A stretch of 64,000 nt of DNA, from assembly GCA_035652815.1 (NCBI GenBank), contig DASRDB010000009.1, positions 124,001-188,000 of the forward strand. Reading direction: 5' to 3'. Numbering within the stretch: position 1 is the stretch's first letter; each line of letters starts with the position of its first letter. This DNA is from DASRDB01 sp035652815. Its GTDB lineage: Bacteria > Chloroflexota > Ktedonobacteria > Ktedonobacterales > Ktedonobacteraceae. Position numbers and translations under genes: made by a program. Shown piece after piece: positions 1-8,978 of the stretch. The notes under the pieces are model-generated. The model saw only the letters and a program-made list of their open reading frames with translations. It searched no databases and was not told the origin of the DNA.

Positions 1-98
1 CTGGCGCGACCGGTGCGAATCGAAGACAGGTCATGCTTCAGGGCCTCTACGGCCTTCTGCATACGTCGCTCAGCATCCCCAAATAGATCGTCTACCAT
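1..98 (-). CDS. frr: Ribosome recycling factor, 5' part only
   Basis: Only the first 32 codons lie in the window; the gene runs off the left edge. The translation begins MVDDLFGDAERRMQKAVEAL and continues into SSIRTGRA, the N-terminal signature of ribosome recycling factor, which splits post-termination ribosomes together with EF-G. The ATG has a good ribosome-binding site (GAAGGGAGC, about six bases upstream). It follows pyrH on the same strand with a gap of roughly 95 bases, the classic rpsB-tsf-pyrH-frr order. The identification is firm despite the truncation by the window edge. Confidence 0.9.
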   Translation of the reverse strand, partial: MVDDLFGDAERRMQKAVEALKHDLSSIRTGRA

Positions 99-192
99 AG
101 CAATGCTCCCTTCGTAGCAGCGCTCACGTGAGCGCCGCGATCTCTGCGATGTACCATCCTCTTGCTACAACGAACAGGATTTGCACACGGCT

Positions 193-951
193 TCAACGAC
201 TGACACTCCACTCAGGCTCTTCCATGTCATGCACCAGCGTGCCACGTTTCTTGCCGCACACAATATCCTCCAACGCCCCCGTCTCGTTCAGATCGAAGAC
301 CACAATGGGCAGGTGGTTATCCTTGCACAGGGAAAGCGCGGTGCTGTCCATGACCTTCAGCCCCATATTGAGCGCCCGCATATAGCTCAACTCCTCGAAC
401 TTGTGAGCGTTGGAGTTTCGCATGGGATCATCGTCGTAGACACCATCCACTTTGGTTGCCTTCAGTAACACTTGAGCATTGAGTTCAACAGCACGTAGAG
501 CCGCCGCCGTATCGGTCGTGAAAAATGGATTGCCGCTGCCCGCCGCCAGGATCACCACGCGCCCCTTCTCCAGGTGGCGCACCGCCCGGCGACGAATAAA
601 CGGCTCGGCAACGGGCGGCATCTCGATGGCCGTCTGCACGCGCGTTACCATGCCAAGTTTCTCCATCGCGTCTTGCATCGCCAGCGAGTTCATGACCGTC
701 GCCAGCATGCCCATGTAATCGGCGGTCGCCCGATCAATACCCGTCGCGGCGGCATCAGCCCCACGCCAGATATTGCCACCACCGATTACAATGGCGATCT
801 GCACACCAAGCGCATGCACGCGCTGGATCTCCTTCGCGATACGCCGCACCGTTTCCGCGTCGATGCCATAGCCTTTGCGCGGGCAAAGCGCCTCGCCGCT
901 CAATTTCAACAGAATTCGGTGATAAACCAGGGATGAGGTATCTTGAGACAT
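193..951 (-). CDS. pyrH: UMP kinase
   Basis: 252 residues, the normal length for bacterial UMP kinase of the amino-acid-kinase fold, which phosphorylates UMP to UDP with ATP in pyrimidine nucleotide synthesis. The phosphate-binding segment LLKLSGEAL lies near residues 14-22 and the glycine-rich loop VIGGGNIWRG near residues 55-64. The LLKATKVDGVYDDDP stretch typical of the family follows near residue 165. It sits between tsf and frr in the conserved translation cluster. A perfect hairpin separates it from tsf, so pyrH may be partly uncoupled from the r-protein transcript. Confidence 0.96.
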   Translation of the reverse strand: MSQDTSSLVYHRILLKLSGEALCPRKGYGIDAETVRRIAKEIQRVHALGVQIAIVIGGGNIWRGADAAATGIDRATADYMGMLATVMNSLAMQDAMEKLGMVTRVQTAIEMPPVAEPFIRRRAVRHLEKGRVVILAAGSGNPFFTTDTAAALRAVELNAQVLLKATKVDGVYDDDPMRNSNAHKFEELSYMRALNMGLKVMDSTALSLCKDNHLPIVVFDLNETGALEDIVCGKKRGTLVHDMEEPEWSVSR

Positions 952-984
952 CTATCGTAGCACTCCCATGCGATTGTTGGAATT

Positions 985-1008
985 GAAGCCTCCCGATTGG
1001 GAGGCTTC
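985..1008 (-). terminator. Perfect 10-bp hairpin between tsf and pyrH
   Basis: GAAGCCTCCC and its exact complement GGGAGGCTTC are separated by four bases. The hairpin starts nine bases after the tsf stop. The following minus-strand sequence is only moderately T-rich (AATTCC), so it may be a weak terminator or attenuator within the operon. Confidence 0.55.
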
Positions 1009-1016
1009 ATTACGCC

Positions 1017-1613
1017 TTATTCGCCCAGCGCAAAACGGCTGAAGCGCCGCACAACGATATTCTCGCCGGTTTCAGCAATGACCTTTTTCACAAGGTCGCT
1101 TACAATAACGGCCTCATCCTTGACCCAGGGCTGCATCAGCAGCACCTGCTCACCCAGTTGTTTCTTGAGCTTGCCGTTGACTACCTCTTCGCGCCGCCCC
1201 TCCGGCACCCTTGCCATCGAGGGGTCCTCCAGAATCTCCTTGCGCGCCTGCTCCACGACCTCGGCAGGAACATCCTCATACGAGATGTACTTCGGATTCA
1301 TACCGACGATCTGCAAAGCCAGGTCGCTTGCAAGCTGGCGGAAGGCTTCACTACGCGCCACAAAATCGGTGCTACAGTTGAGTTCCAGCAGCACACCCAC
1401 CCTGTGGTTGTGATGCACATACGAGAAAATGCCGCCCTCTTTGGTCTCGCGACCCGCAGCCATCATTTTCTCCGCCTTGTGACCGCTCCGCTCCTCCAGG
1501 TACTTGACGGCATCGTCCCAGCTCTGCGCCTCGTCGAAAGCCTTTTTGCAATCGGCGAAGGTCGCCCCTGTCTGCTCGCGCAATTTCTTGACATCTGCGG
1601 CGGTATAGTTCAT
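1017..1613 (-). CDS. tsf: Elongation factor Ts
   Basis: 198 residues. This is the short EF-Ts form found in many Gram-positive, cyanobacterial and Chloroflexi lineages, compared with about 280 residues in E. coli. EF-Ts is the guanine-nucleotide exchange factor for EF-Tu. The N-terminal UBA-like domain (residues 1-45, LREQTGATFADCKKAF) and the TDFVAR core motif (about residues 82-87) are intact. It lies downstream of rpsB and upstream of pyrH on the same strand. The roughly 220-base gap to rpsB is longer than usual and contains a nested hairpin, so read-through or a secondary promoter may set its level. Confidence 0.96.
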   Translation of the reverse strand: MNYTAADVKKLREQTGATFADCKKAFDEAQSWDDAVKYLEERSGHKAEKMMAAGRETKEGGIFSYVHHNHRVGVLLELNCSTDFVARSEAFRQLASDLALQIVGMNPKYISYEDVPAEVVEQARKEILEDPSMARVPEGRREEVVNGKLKKQLGEQVLLMQPWVKDEAVIVSDLVKKVIAETGENIVVRRFSRFALGE

Positions 1614-1747
1614 AGTCTGTTAACTCCTCAATCTCATTGTTGTATGATACTTAGGCCAGTAGGGCCAGTACAACCGCTACTGACCATCTTTTTTGGCACT
1701 CGAGTGCTTGACATGTTTGATACACTAACTGATTACGACAAGATGAA

Positions 1748-1781
1748 GCGGGAGACGGGAACATTCGTCCCTATCTCCCGC
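1748..1781 (-). terminator. Nested hairpin in the rpsB-tsf spacer
   Basis: GCGGGAGA pairs with TCTCCCGC (8 bp), and an inner GGGA/TCCC pairing extends the stem. There is no strong T-run after it on the minus strand. It could be an attenuator between rpsB and tsf or simply mRNA structure. Confidence 0.3.
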
Positions 1782-1837
1782 CTTCTCAATTGTATGTTTG
1801 CCCCAACGAATCGGGAGGGGGGCATGTGCCTTCTCGC

Positions 1838-2713
1838 CTAGAGCGCCTCCTCAGCTACTACCAGTTCAGGCTCGGCTGGAGCAGGTACACTGGCATTTGC
1901 GCCGTTCTCAGACGTTCCGGCGGTATCAGCAGTTGTTTCTCCAGGAGCCGGTAACGCCTCAACGGGTTCTGCCGCTTCAGTGGCCTCAGCAACTCCCTCC
2001 ATCTCGGTATCCTTCTGCTGCGCCTCAAGTTCGCGGCGGCCCTCAATGACAGCGTCGGCGATCTTGGAACAGAGCAGGCGCACAGCACGAATCGCGTCGT
2101 CATTCGCCGGAATGGGATAGTCAATCTCATCTGGATCGCAGTTGGTATCGGCGAGCGCGACAATCGGAATTTCCAGGCGGCGCGCCTCCAACACAGCGGT
2201 ACGCTCTTTGCGTGTATCGATAATGAACAGGGCACCCGGCAGGCGCTTCATATCTTTAATGCCGCCCAGAGTGCGTTCGAGACGCGCAATATCATCCTGC
2301 AAGCGCTGTACTTCTTTCTTCGGCAACCGCTCGAAGTCTCCGCGATCGCGCCGCGCTTCCAGGTCGCGCAGGTAGCGAATACGGGACTGGATGGTCTGGA
2401 AATTGGTGAGCATACCACCGAGCCAGCGCTGATTCACATAGAACATGCCGCAGCGCTTCGCCTCCTCAGCGACCGCTTCCTGCGCCTGTTTCTTTGTGCC
2501 GACGAATAGAATGGTTTCGCCGCGCGCCGCCAGATCTTTCACAAACTTATACGCATCGTTCAGGCGTGTCACCGTCTGCTGGAGGTCAATGATATGAATG
2601 CCGTTGCGCTCCATAAAGATGAACGGCTGCATCTTGGGGTTCCAGCGACGGGTCTGATGCCCGAAGTGAACACCTGCCTCAAGCAGTTGCTTCATTGAGA
2701 TAATGTTTGCCAA
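1838..2713 (-). CDS. rpsB: Ribosomal protein S2
   Basis: 291 residues from a TTG start. The start is chosen because TTG-GCA-AAC-ATT-ATC-TCA-ATG gives MANIISMKQLLEAG, matching the family N-terminus, and a GGAGG ribosome-binding site lies about nine bases upstream. The internal ATG six codons later would cut into the conserved start, and upstream frame extension gives non-homologous sequence. Core S2 motifs follow: GVHFGHQTRRWNPKM, VGTKKQAQ, NQRWLGGMLTN, PIPANDDAIR. The last 65 residues or so form an acidic Ala/Glu/Pro-rich tail absent from E. coli S2. The gene is first in the operon, with a promoter about 220 bases upstream. Confidence 0.95.
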   Translation of the reverse strand: MANIISMKQLLEAGVHFGHQTRRWNPKMQPFIFMERNGIHIIDLQQTVTRLNDAYKFVKDLAARGETILFVGTKKQAQEAVAEEAKRCGMFYVNQRWLGGMLTNFQTIQSRIRYLRDLEARRDRGDFERLPKKEVQRLQDDIARLERTLGGIKDMKRLPGALFIIDTRKERTAVLEARRLEIPIVALADTNCDPDEIDYPIPANDDAIRAVRLLCSKIADAVIEGRRELEAQQKDTEMEGVAEATEAAEPVEALPAPGETTADTAGTSENGANASVPAPAEPELVVAEEAL

Positions 2714-2936
2714 AAAACGGATCCTCCCTTTTGATCCTCCGCCCTTTTCTATTCGGCGAACGGGTTCCCTTGGGCCTGCGGTGAAGGAAGATGACTTGCT
2801 CGCTTCACCCACGTAACGCCACCCACTATATCTGCAACTAGATCGAGGTGTACCAGGGTTTTCACCAATCAAAGGGCGTGTGTATTTAATATTAGTGTGT
2901 TTTCCAGCATGGAATAGAGCTTCCCGCTAACGTGGA

Positions 2937-2965
2937 AGTATATCATAGTAGGGCTGAATAATCAA
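2937..2965 (-). promoter_or_regulatory. Sigma-70-type promoter of the rpsB operon
   Basis: On the minus strand TTGATT (2960-2965) and TATACT (2937-2942) are separated by exactly 17 bases. This predicts a leader of about 215 nucleotides before the rpsB TTG. The leader contains a possible GGTGAAG/CTTCACC stem and could host S2 autoregulation, which is inference only. The rest of the 366-base gap to kptA holds a palindromic repeat. Confidence 0.6.
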
Positions 2966-2996
2966 GCACAAGTTGGCCTTTTTCCTATTACGTCCT

Positions 2997-3066
2997 CCAG
3001 GGCAACCGCAAGGGTACGCCCCTACCATGCCGTTCTAGTAGGGGCGTACCCTTGCGGTTGCCCTGG
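2997..3066. repeat. Palindromic repeat, family B copy 1
   Basis: 29-base arms (CCAGGGCAACCGCAAGGGTA... and its exact complement) with a 12-base spacer. The arm contains GGGTACGCCCCTAC, matched by GTAGGGGCGTACCC. Other family B copies carry different bases at these positions, always matched in the partner arm. It lies between the rpsB promoter and the kptA stop codon. Confidence 0.9.
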
Positions 3067-3079
3067 CTTCTGCGCTCCT

Positions 3080-3628
3080 TCATTCCTGGATAATGAACCT
3101 TGCAGGAATCGGCTCCGCCAACCACACCATCTCATTGCCAAGATAGAACCGTATCCCCTGTCGATACGCCTCCCTGGCCGCGACTTTCAAAATCACCGGA
3201 TGATTCGTCCTGCGCCGCGCCACCTGCAACGCCGCCTCCTTCTCAGCAGACAAATGGACGTACTGCCTGCGCATCGGCTTCAATCCCTCCTGCCGGATCA
3301 AAGCTGCCGCCTTCGGCGTTGTGCCATGGTACAACACAACAGGGGGCACTGATGGCTCGCGCTCAACCCGTTCGGGGATTGAATGCCCGTAGAAAGCCCG
3401 AATCTTGCCATCCTGTATTTCAAAGCGCTGCTTCTCAGACTGCGCCATCATCTCCCGCAAATCGGCCTCAGTGAGAGAGACCCACTGAGAACGGCGGCGT
3501 CCCAGCGCCTCTAGCAACTCCTGCACAGGCACCCAGCCCTCGTTATCCAGAGTCAGCCCGTACTGCTCAGGCTTGTGTCGCAAGGCATGGGAAATCGTCT
3601 TGCTTAAGCGTACAAGGTCTTCTCGCAT
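3080..3628 (-). CDS. kptA: RNA 2'-phosphotransferase (Tpt1/KptA family)
   Basis: 182 residues, the usual length. The family transfers the 2'-phosphate from an RNA splice junction to NAD+, giving ADP-ribose 1''-2''-cyclic phosphate. The N-terminal winged-helix part (LSKTISHALRHKPEQYGLTL, DNEGWVPVQELL) and the C-terminal ADP-ribosyltransferase part (VVLYHGTTPKAA, YVHLSAEKEAALQVARRR, FYLGNEMVWL) are all present. An ATG is preferred over the in-frame TTG two codons upstream; neither has a strong ribosome-binding site. It stands alone between two repeat elements. Its role in a bacterium without eukaryote-style tRNA splicing is not clear from the sequence. Confidence 0.92.
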   Translation of the reverse strand: MREDLVRLSKTISHALRHKPEQYGLTLDNEGWVPVQELLEALGRRRSQWVSLTEADLREMMAQSEKQRFEIQDGKIRAFYGHSIPERVEREPSVPPVVLYHGTTPKAAALIRQEGLKPMRRQYVHLSAEKEAALQVARRRTNHPVILKVAAREAYRQGIRFYLGNEMVWLAEPIPARFIIQE

Positions 3629-3677
3629 AAACAATACACAGCTTTCGACGGGCAGCCATGAACAAGCCCCGCTTGCC

Positions 3678-3763
3678 TGTCATCCTGAGCGCGGCGAAGG
3701 ATCTCCGGTCTCGGCGCACGAATCGGTAGCGGACGCAGATCCTTCGCCGCGCTCAGGATGACA
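3678..3763. repeat. Inverted repeat, family R copy 1
   Basis: The left arm is TGTCATCCTGAGCGCGGCGA followed by AGGATCT, and the right arm is the exact complement. The core is GCGCGGCG in the left arm and CGCCGCGC in the right. About 32 bases of unrelated sequence sit between the arms. It is the first of eight family R sites in the window. Confidence 0.92.
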
Positions 3764-3836
3764 TCTGGAGGCAGGTTTGCAATGGGCAGCAATCGCTGCC
3801 CATTGCCGCCCGTCGAAATACTCCTCATCTTCCTCT

Positions 3837-6800
3837 TTATTTTTTCGTGGTATACATCGTGGCTATAGGAATAATCCCCGGCACACCCTGCTCTTTTAAG
3901 AGATCGTTAAAAGCGGCCACGTCGGTGTCGATCACCTCTTGCAGGCGTTGCAACTGGACATCGATACGCTGCGAGAGGTCTTCAAATACCTCGTAGGTCT
4001 GCTTCGTGGGCGCGGCCTCCGCGCTGGCAACCACGCCTTCCAGCGCGGCCAGCTTGCCGTTGAGTTTGGTTGGATAATGCATCGTATCCTGGCGCGTCTT
4101 CGCCCGCGATTGAATCAACTCATCTTCTATCGTGGCCAGCCCCTCCTTTACGGCCTTCGCCTTTTCTACCACCGCTTCATGCCCCGGCAGGTCGCGGGTG
4201 TATTTTTCCCAATCATTGATCTGCTGCCTGATGTTCCTCAAGGTGTTGATGGCATCGTGCGTCTCCGAGAGCTTATCTCGTATTTGCAAATGCAGCGCAA
4301 GTTGCGCGTCCAGGTCTTCCTGGGTTGCCGAAACTCGCGGATCTTTCTGCACCTCGAAGGTCTGCACTACCGACTCGTCGCCGACGGTTAAACGCGCCTG
4401 GTAGGTTCCTGGCGCGACTTTTGGCCCGGCCATGACGCCTTCCGATGCGACGTATCCCTCTACCTTGCGCGGATCAGGATAGCGCATATTCCACACGAAA
4501 CGATGCATGCCAGGCTCCGTGACCACCCAGGGTTCCTTCTTTTCTCGCTCCTCCTCCTCGTCGGTAGTGTCCGAGGTCTTTCCGTTCGCCTGCCCTTCCT
4601 GCACAGGCTCGCCGCCAAAGCTCTTGATCTCATTGCCCTGACTATCGAGGAACGATAGCTTCACCTCACCCTCTGGCTTAGAGGAAAAGTAGTAGTAAAC
4701 GATGACGCCATCGGGCGGATTCTGCCCCGCGTTCAGGCTGCGCTCGAACACGAGGTTGCCGGGCCGCTCATCACGCCGCGCTATATAGAGAATATCTCCC
4801 GTGTCGCGATAATAGTTTCCCGAGGCCGATGGACGCGCATATCCGCCGCTAACCATAAAATGGATTGTGGTACGCGGCTTGAAAAGGTAAAATGAGGCGT
4901 CCTGCACCTGCTCACTGGCTTCGCGAAGTGGCGTGATGTCATCCAGAATCCAGAACGAGCGCCCGTGTGTTGCCACAACCAGATCAGAGTCCTTCACCAC
5001 CAGATCATGGATGGGAACCACCGGCAAATTCAATTGCAGCGACTGCCAGTGTTCGCCATCATCGAACGAAACAAGAATACCTGTCTCCGTACCAGCATAC
5101 AATAGCCCACGCCGCATAGGGTCTTCACGAATCGTCCGCGTGAAAGCGTTCTCGGCTATGCCGTTCGTGATTTTCGTCCACGTCTGCCCATAATCGTTCG
5201 TTTTGTACAGATAGGGCGAGAAATCGTCCCATTTGTAGCGATTCGCGGCAAGGTAGGCCGTTGCCGGGTCATGCGGCGATGGCTCGATGATGCTGATGAG
5301 CGACCATTCCGGCAAGACTCTTGGCGTCACGTCTTGCCAGCTTTGCCCGCCATCACGCGAGATATGCACCAGCCCATCATCCGAGCCAGCCCAGAACAAG
5401 CCCTGCTTCAAAGGCGATTCGGCGAAGGCGAAGATGGTGCAGTAATACTCCGTTCCCACGTTGTCCCGTGTAAACGGCCCGCCGGAAACGTCCAGCTTCG
5501 AGACATCGTTGCGCGTCAGGTCAGGACTGATAATCTCCCAGCTACTTCCCTCATCCGTCGAGCGGAAAACGTAATTACCCGTCGCATACAGCACATTCGG
5601 GTCGTGCGGCGAAAGCAGAATGGGATACGTCCACTGGAAACGATACTTCACATCCTTCGCGCCCCAGCCCGTCGAGGGTTCAGGCCAGATAGAAACGTTG
5701 CGTACCTGCCGCGTGCGATGATCGTAGCGCGAGAGATAGCCCTGGTAGCTACCCGCGAACACGATATTGGGATTATCAGGCCGCACTGCGATATAACCGC
5801 TTTCTCCTCCTCCAACCTCGTAGGTATCGGACGTTGTGATGGCAGCATACGCCGAGCGACTGGGCAACGTAATCGTCGTATTGTCCTGCTGCGCGCCATA
5901 CACGCGATACGGTATCTGCGTGTCGGTCGTCACATGATACATCTCGGCGGTCGGCTGGTTATAAATGCTCGACCAGCTTCTGCCGCCATTAAACGAGACG
6001 CACGCGCCCCCATCATTTCCCTCGATCATGCGCTCAGGATTGTGCGGGTCTATCCACAGGTCATGGTGATCTCCATGCGGGATCTGCACATCGAAGAAGG
6101 TTTTTCCGCCATCCACCGACTTCCAGGCCTGCACGTTCAAAGCCCAGATGGTCTCCGGGTCGCGTGGGTCGGCGATGATATGCATATAGTACCAGGGGCG
6201 GGCGCGTATGTTGCGGTCTTCGCACAGCCGCTCCCAGTGTTCGCCTCCATCATCCGAACGGAAGATAGCGCCATCTTCGGCGTCGATAATCGCCCATACA
6301 CGCCCCTCTTGCGCAGGTGAAACCGCTACACCAATTTTGCCCAACACGCCCTTCGGCAAGCCAGGATTGCGCGTAATCTCCGTCCAGGTATCGCCGCCAT
6401 CGGTCGATTTAAAGAGGCCGCACTCCTCGCCGCCGCTTATCAACGTATAGGGCTTGCGCTCGGCCTGCCAGATGGTTGCGTATATGATACGCGGGTTATT
6501 GGAATCAATAGAAAGATCAACTGCGCCTGCTCGCTCGCTGCGATACAGCACGCGCTCCCAGTTCCTCCCGCCATCCTTCGAGCGAAAGACGCCTCGCTCA
6601 GCGTTTGGCCCGTTTGCATGTCCCAGCGCAGCCACATAGACAAGATCGGGGTCATGCGGGTGAACGCGCACCTTGCCAATATTGCGTGTATCCGCCAATC
6701 CGATATGCGTCCACGTCTTTCCGGCATCGGTCGATTTATAGACGCCATCGCCATGCGAGACGTTGCCGCGAATAGTCGCCTCTCCCATGCCCACGTAGAT

Positions 6801-7103
6801 CACATTTGGGTCCGAGGGCGCAACAGCAATCGATCCCACCGAGGCCCGTTTGAAATAGCCATCGGAGACATTTTCCCAGAGAATGCCGCCATCCACCGTT
6901 TTCCAGACACCACCACCCGTCGAGCCGAAATAAAAGACCTGCGAATGCACCGGATCTCCCGCTACCGCGACGACTCTTCCCCCGCGATAGGGGCCAATGC
7001 AACGCCATTCAAGGCCTTGATACAGAGCGGGATTCACAATCTGTGTCTCATCCTGTGCTGCTTGCGAAGTGCGGGGATGTACCTGACCATTGTCACCGTT
7101 CAT
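3837..7103 (-). CDS. Large BNR/sortilin-like beta-propeller protein
   Basis: 1088 residues, built largely of VPS10/BNR-type propeller repeats. Asp-box-like turns recur (STGGGVWKTVDGG, KSTDAGKTWTHIG, RSKDGGRNWERV, RSDDGGEHWERL, RSTDEGSSWEII, SRDGGQSWQDV). The N-terminal two thirds probably form one or two propellers. The last third has an immunoglobulin-like segment (GMHRFVWNMRYPDP, APGTYQARLTVGD) and then a helical, probably coiled-coil region near residues 930-1070. Family members are often called glycosyl hydrolases, but no catalytic residues are recognisable here. No signal peptide or membrane segment is visible at the chosen ATG, which is unusual. It is transcribed alone. Confidence 0.75.
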   Translation of the reverse strand: MNGDNGQVHPRTSQAAQDETQIVNPALYQGLEWRCIGPYRGGRVVAVAGDPVHSQVFYFGSTGGGVWKTVDGGILWENVSDGYFKRASVGSIAVAPSDPNVIYVGMGEATIRGNVSHGDGVYKSTDAGKTWTHIGLADTRNIGKVRVHPHDPDLVYVAALGHANGPNAERGVFRSKDGGRNWERVLYRSERAGAVDLSIDSNNPRIIYATIWQAERKPYTLISGGEECGLFKSTDGGDTWTEITRNPGLPKGVLGKIGVAVSPAQEGRVWAIIDAEDGAIFRSDDGGEHWERLCEDRNIRARPWYYMHIIADPRDPETIWALNVQAWKSVDGGKTFFDVQIPHGDHHDLWIDPHNPERMIEGNDGGACVSFNGGRSWSSIYNQPTAEMYHVTTDTQIPYRVYGAQQDNTTITLPSRSAYAAITTSDTYEVGGGESGYIAVRPDNPNIVFAGSYQGYLSRYDHRTRQVRNVSIWPEPSTGWGAKDVKYRFQWTYPILLSPHDPNVLYATGNYVFRSTDEGSSWEIISPDLTRNDVSKLDVSGGPFTRDNVGTEYYCTIFAFAESPLKQGLFWAGSDDGLVHISRDGGQSWQDVTPRVLPEWSLISIIEPSPHDPATAYLAANRYKWDDFSPYLYKTNDYGQTWTKITNGIAENAFTRTIREDPMRRGLLYAGTETGILVSFDDGEHWQSLQLNLPVVPIHDLVVKDSDLVVATHGRSFWILDDITPLREASEQVQDASFYLFKPRTTIHFMVSGGYARPSASGNYYRDTGDILYIARRDERPGNLVFERSLNAGQNPPDGVIVYYYFSSKPEGEVKLSFLDSQGNEIKSFGGEPVQEGQANGKTSDTTDEEEEREKKEPWVVTEPGMHRFVWNMRYPDPRKVEGYVASEGVMAGPKVAPGTYQARLTVGDESVVQTFEVQKDPRVSATQEDLDAQLALHLQIRDKLSETHDAINTLRNIRQQINDWEKYTRDLPGHEAVVEKAKAVKEGLATIEDELIQSRAKTRQDTMHYPTKLNGKLAALEGVVASAEAAPTKQTYEVFEDLSQRIDVQLQRLQEVIDTDVAAFNDLLKEQGVPGIIPIATMYTTKK

Positions 7104-7427
7104 ACTGTTTCCATTCTAAGCGCGTTTGCTGCTACAATGCGGAATCTCCTGGCGACTGCACCAGGGCATGAGGTTCTCTGCGCGACCGCGTTCCAGGGGC
7201 GCTGTTTCTAGTCTATCACAGTTTGCGTTTGGAATGGCAAAAAGGTACATTCTACCTGTCCTCCTTTGTGAAACTATTCACTGTCAGCATGTAGCAAACA
7301 TTACGGCACAGCATTGCCAGCTATGATATGCTGAAAAAGACAAAAAAGTTGGGGTCAGAGCGTCTCTTTAGCATGATATATTTTGTTATCATCAAGCTGG
7401 ATGTACTTTGGTCAAGGAGCGATTCTC
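7104..7427. other. Divergent intergenic region
   Basis: 324 bases between two divergently transcribed genes, so it should hold promoters for both. AT-rich patches lie near 7320-7400, but no well-spaced -35/-10 pair could be picked with confidence. No repeat and no small gene was seen. Confidence 0.4.
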
Positions 7428-8828
7428 ATGCAAAAATGTCAATTTTGCGGCGCTGAAATGCCGGACAATGCTCGCTTTTGTGGTACTTGCGGGCGCGTAC
7501 AGGATGACAACAGCGCACCAGAATCTGCAACGATAAGAAGCAGCACTGCCTATCCTTCCTGGTATTCTGATAATTCAGCTATGCCAGAAACCCAGGCACC
7601 TCCTCCGCCTCCACCGAGCAATCCCGGCTGGCCCACGCCATCAGGTCAGCAATGGACGCCAAACAGCCAGTACCCAAATACGAATCCATCACAGGATAAT
7701 CAACAGGCAGGAACATATCCAGCTTATATGCCATATCCAGGAACCCCGGCTCCAGGTGGGCAAACCTACGCTCCCATGCCGCCAACAGTGCAGGGAACAC
7801 CTCAGCCGGACTACATGGCAACTGTTGCTAGTTCCCCATCGGTCCCTGGCACTGCGCCTCAGACCTACCCATACGCGACAGCAGCAAAAGCAGGTGGGAC
7901 TGCCTCGAAAACAGGGTTCGCCTCGAAAACGCTGATTATCGCCCTGATCGTCATCGTCGTAGTCGTGGGTGGGGGCATAGCAACCGCCGTCTACTTCCTG
8001 ACGCGGCCACAACCAGTCATTACCGCAAACAGCCAGTATAAAGTGGGCAGCACGCTGGCGGGTGCTGCCGGTACGACGCTGCATATCAGCGGGCAAAAAT
8101 TTTCCGGCAATTCAGCAATCACCTTCCTGCTCGACGGCAATCCTGCGCCCGGTAGCCCCGCCGTCACCAGCGATAGCAACGGCACCTTCAGCGCAAACCT
8201 GCCCATTACCAGCGCCTGGAGCCTCGGTCAGCATACTCTGACAGCCAGGGACGCCGGGAACTACACTACCAAAGATGGCATAAGCGTCATGATCGTCTCG
8301 CCCGGTGAGGCAAATACTCCTGGCCCCTTTGGCGCGCCAGCCGATAGCGCATCGTTCAAGGTCAACGCCACCATCAATGCCAACTACGTGGGGGCAACAG
8401 GCTCCTTCACCCTCAATCAAACATACATTATTACCGGTCGACCAGACCCACAGGGCGGCACAGTTTGTCAGGACGTGGATCACGGACAACCGCAGGTTAG
8501 TAGCGGCTACACAGGCGACACGCATACCGCTTACCGGGAAACGTATACCTTCTCCTGTCAGGGCACATATAAAGGCGGGAAAATTACCTATCAGGAAACG
8601 TTGACCAGCGATACCATCGTCTACACCTCGGTCACGCCACAGGTCAGTTGTTCCCTGGTCTCGCCACAGGTCTATGAAAAACTCACAGCCACCTACAATA
8701 GCCAGCACGAGTTCACAGGCACCGTCGACTTTCCAGGCACAACAAGAACCGACTATCGCTGCACCAATCCAGGGGCCTACTTCTCCCTCTATGGGGCGCA
8801 AGGCACGTACACGGGCACAATAGCATAG
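7428..8828 (+). CDS. Zinc-ribbon, proline-rich membrane protein with Ig-like domain
   Basis: 466 residues. The start is the ATG preceded by AAGGAGC; the frame opens 15 codons earlier but without a ribosome-binding site. A zinc ribbon (CQFCGAEMPDNARFCGTCG) occupies residues 3-21. A Pro/Gln/Tyr-rich linker follows to about residue 150, then one membrane helix (TLIIALIVIVVVVGGGIATAVYFL). After it comes an IPT/Ig-like domain (VGSTLAGAAGTTLHISGQKF, SNGTFSANLPI, LGQHTLTARD). The C-terminal 150 residues are Thr/Tyr-rich and unassigned. The topology suggests a cytoplasmic zinc ribbon and an extracellular domain. The function is unknown. Confidence 0.7.
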   Translation: MQKCQFCGAEMPDNARFCGTCGRVQDDNSAPESATIRSSTAYPSWYSDNSAMPETQAPPPPPPSNPGWPTPSGQQWTPNSQYPNTNPSQDNQQAGTYPAYMPYPGTPAPGGQTYAPMPPTVQGTPQPDYMATVASSPSVPGTAPQTYPYATAAKAGGTASKTGFASKTLIIALIVIVVVVGGGIATAVYFLTRPQPVITANSQYKVGSTLAGAAGTTLHISGQKFSGNSAITFLLDGNPAPGSPAVTSDSNGTFSANLPITSAWSLGQHTLTARDAGNYTTKDGISVMIVSPGEANTPGPFGAPADSASFKVNATINANYVGATGSFTLNQTYIITGRPDPQGGTVCQDVDHGQPQVSSGYTGDTHTAYRETYTFSCQGTYKGGKITYQETLTSDTIVYTSVTPQVSCSLVSPQVYEKLTATYNSQHEFTGTVDFPGTTRTDYRCTNPGAYFSLYGAQGTYTGTIA

Positions 8829-8903
8829 GCAAGCATATCCACAGGCACGCCGGGACAGATTGTAAAATTTATCGAGCAACCTGTCCCAGCGCGCCTGTTT
8901 GTG

Positions 8904-8933
8904 TTTCAAATCGAGTAAAGTATATGCTATAAT
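8904..8933 (+). promoter_or_regulatory. Promoter of the SGNH-FtsX operon
   Basis: TTTCAA and a perfect TATAAT are separated by 18 bases, with the -10 about 46 bases upstream of the lipoprotein start codon. Confidence 0.55.
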
Positions 8934-8978
8934 CAACACCTGGAGCCACCATACAGATTAGTTCGAGAACCAGACAAG

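Noticed and set aside
2714..2872. N-terminal extension of rpsB to an upstream ATG
   Set aside because: The extension contains the ribosome-binding site of the TTG start and does not resemble S2.
3678..3763. Reading the clustered inverted repeats as a CRISPR array
   Set aside because: Repeats are inverted pairs spread over the window, not regularly spaced direct repeats, and no cas genes are present.
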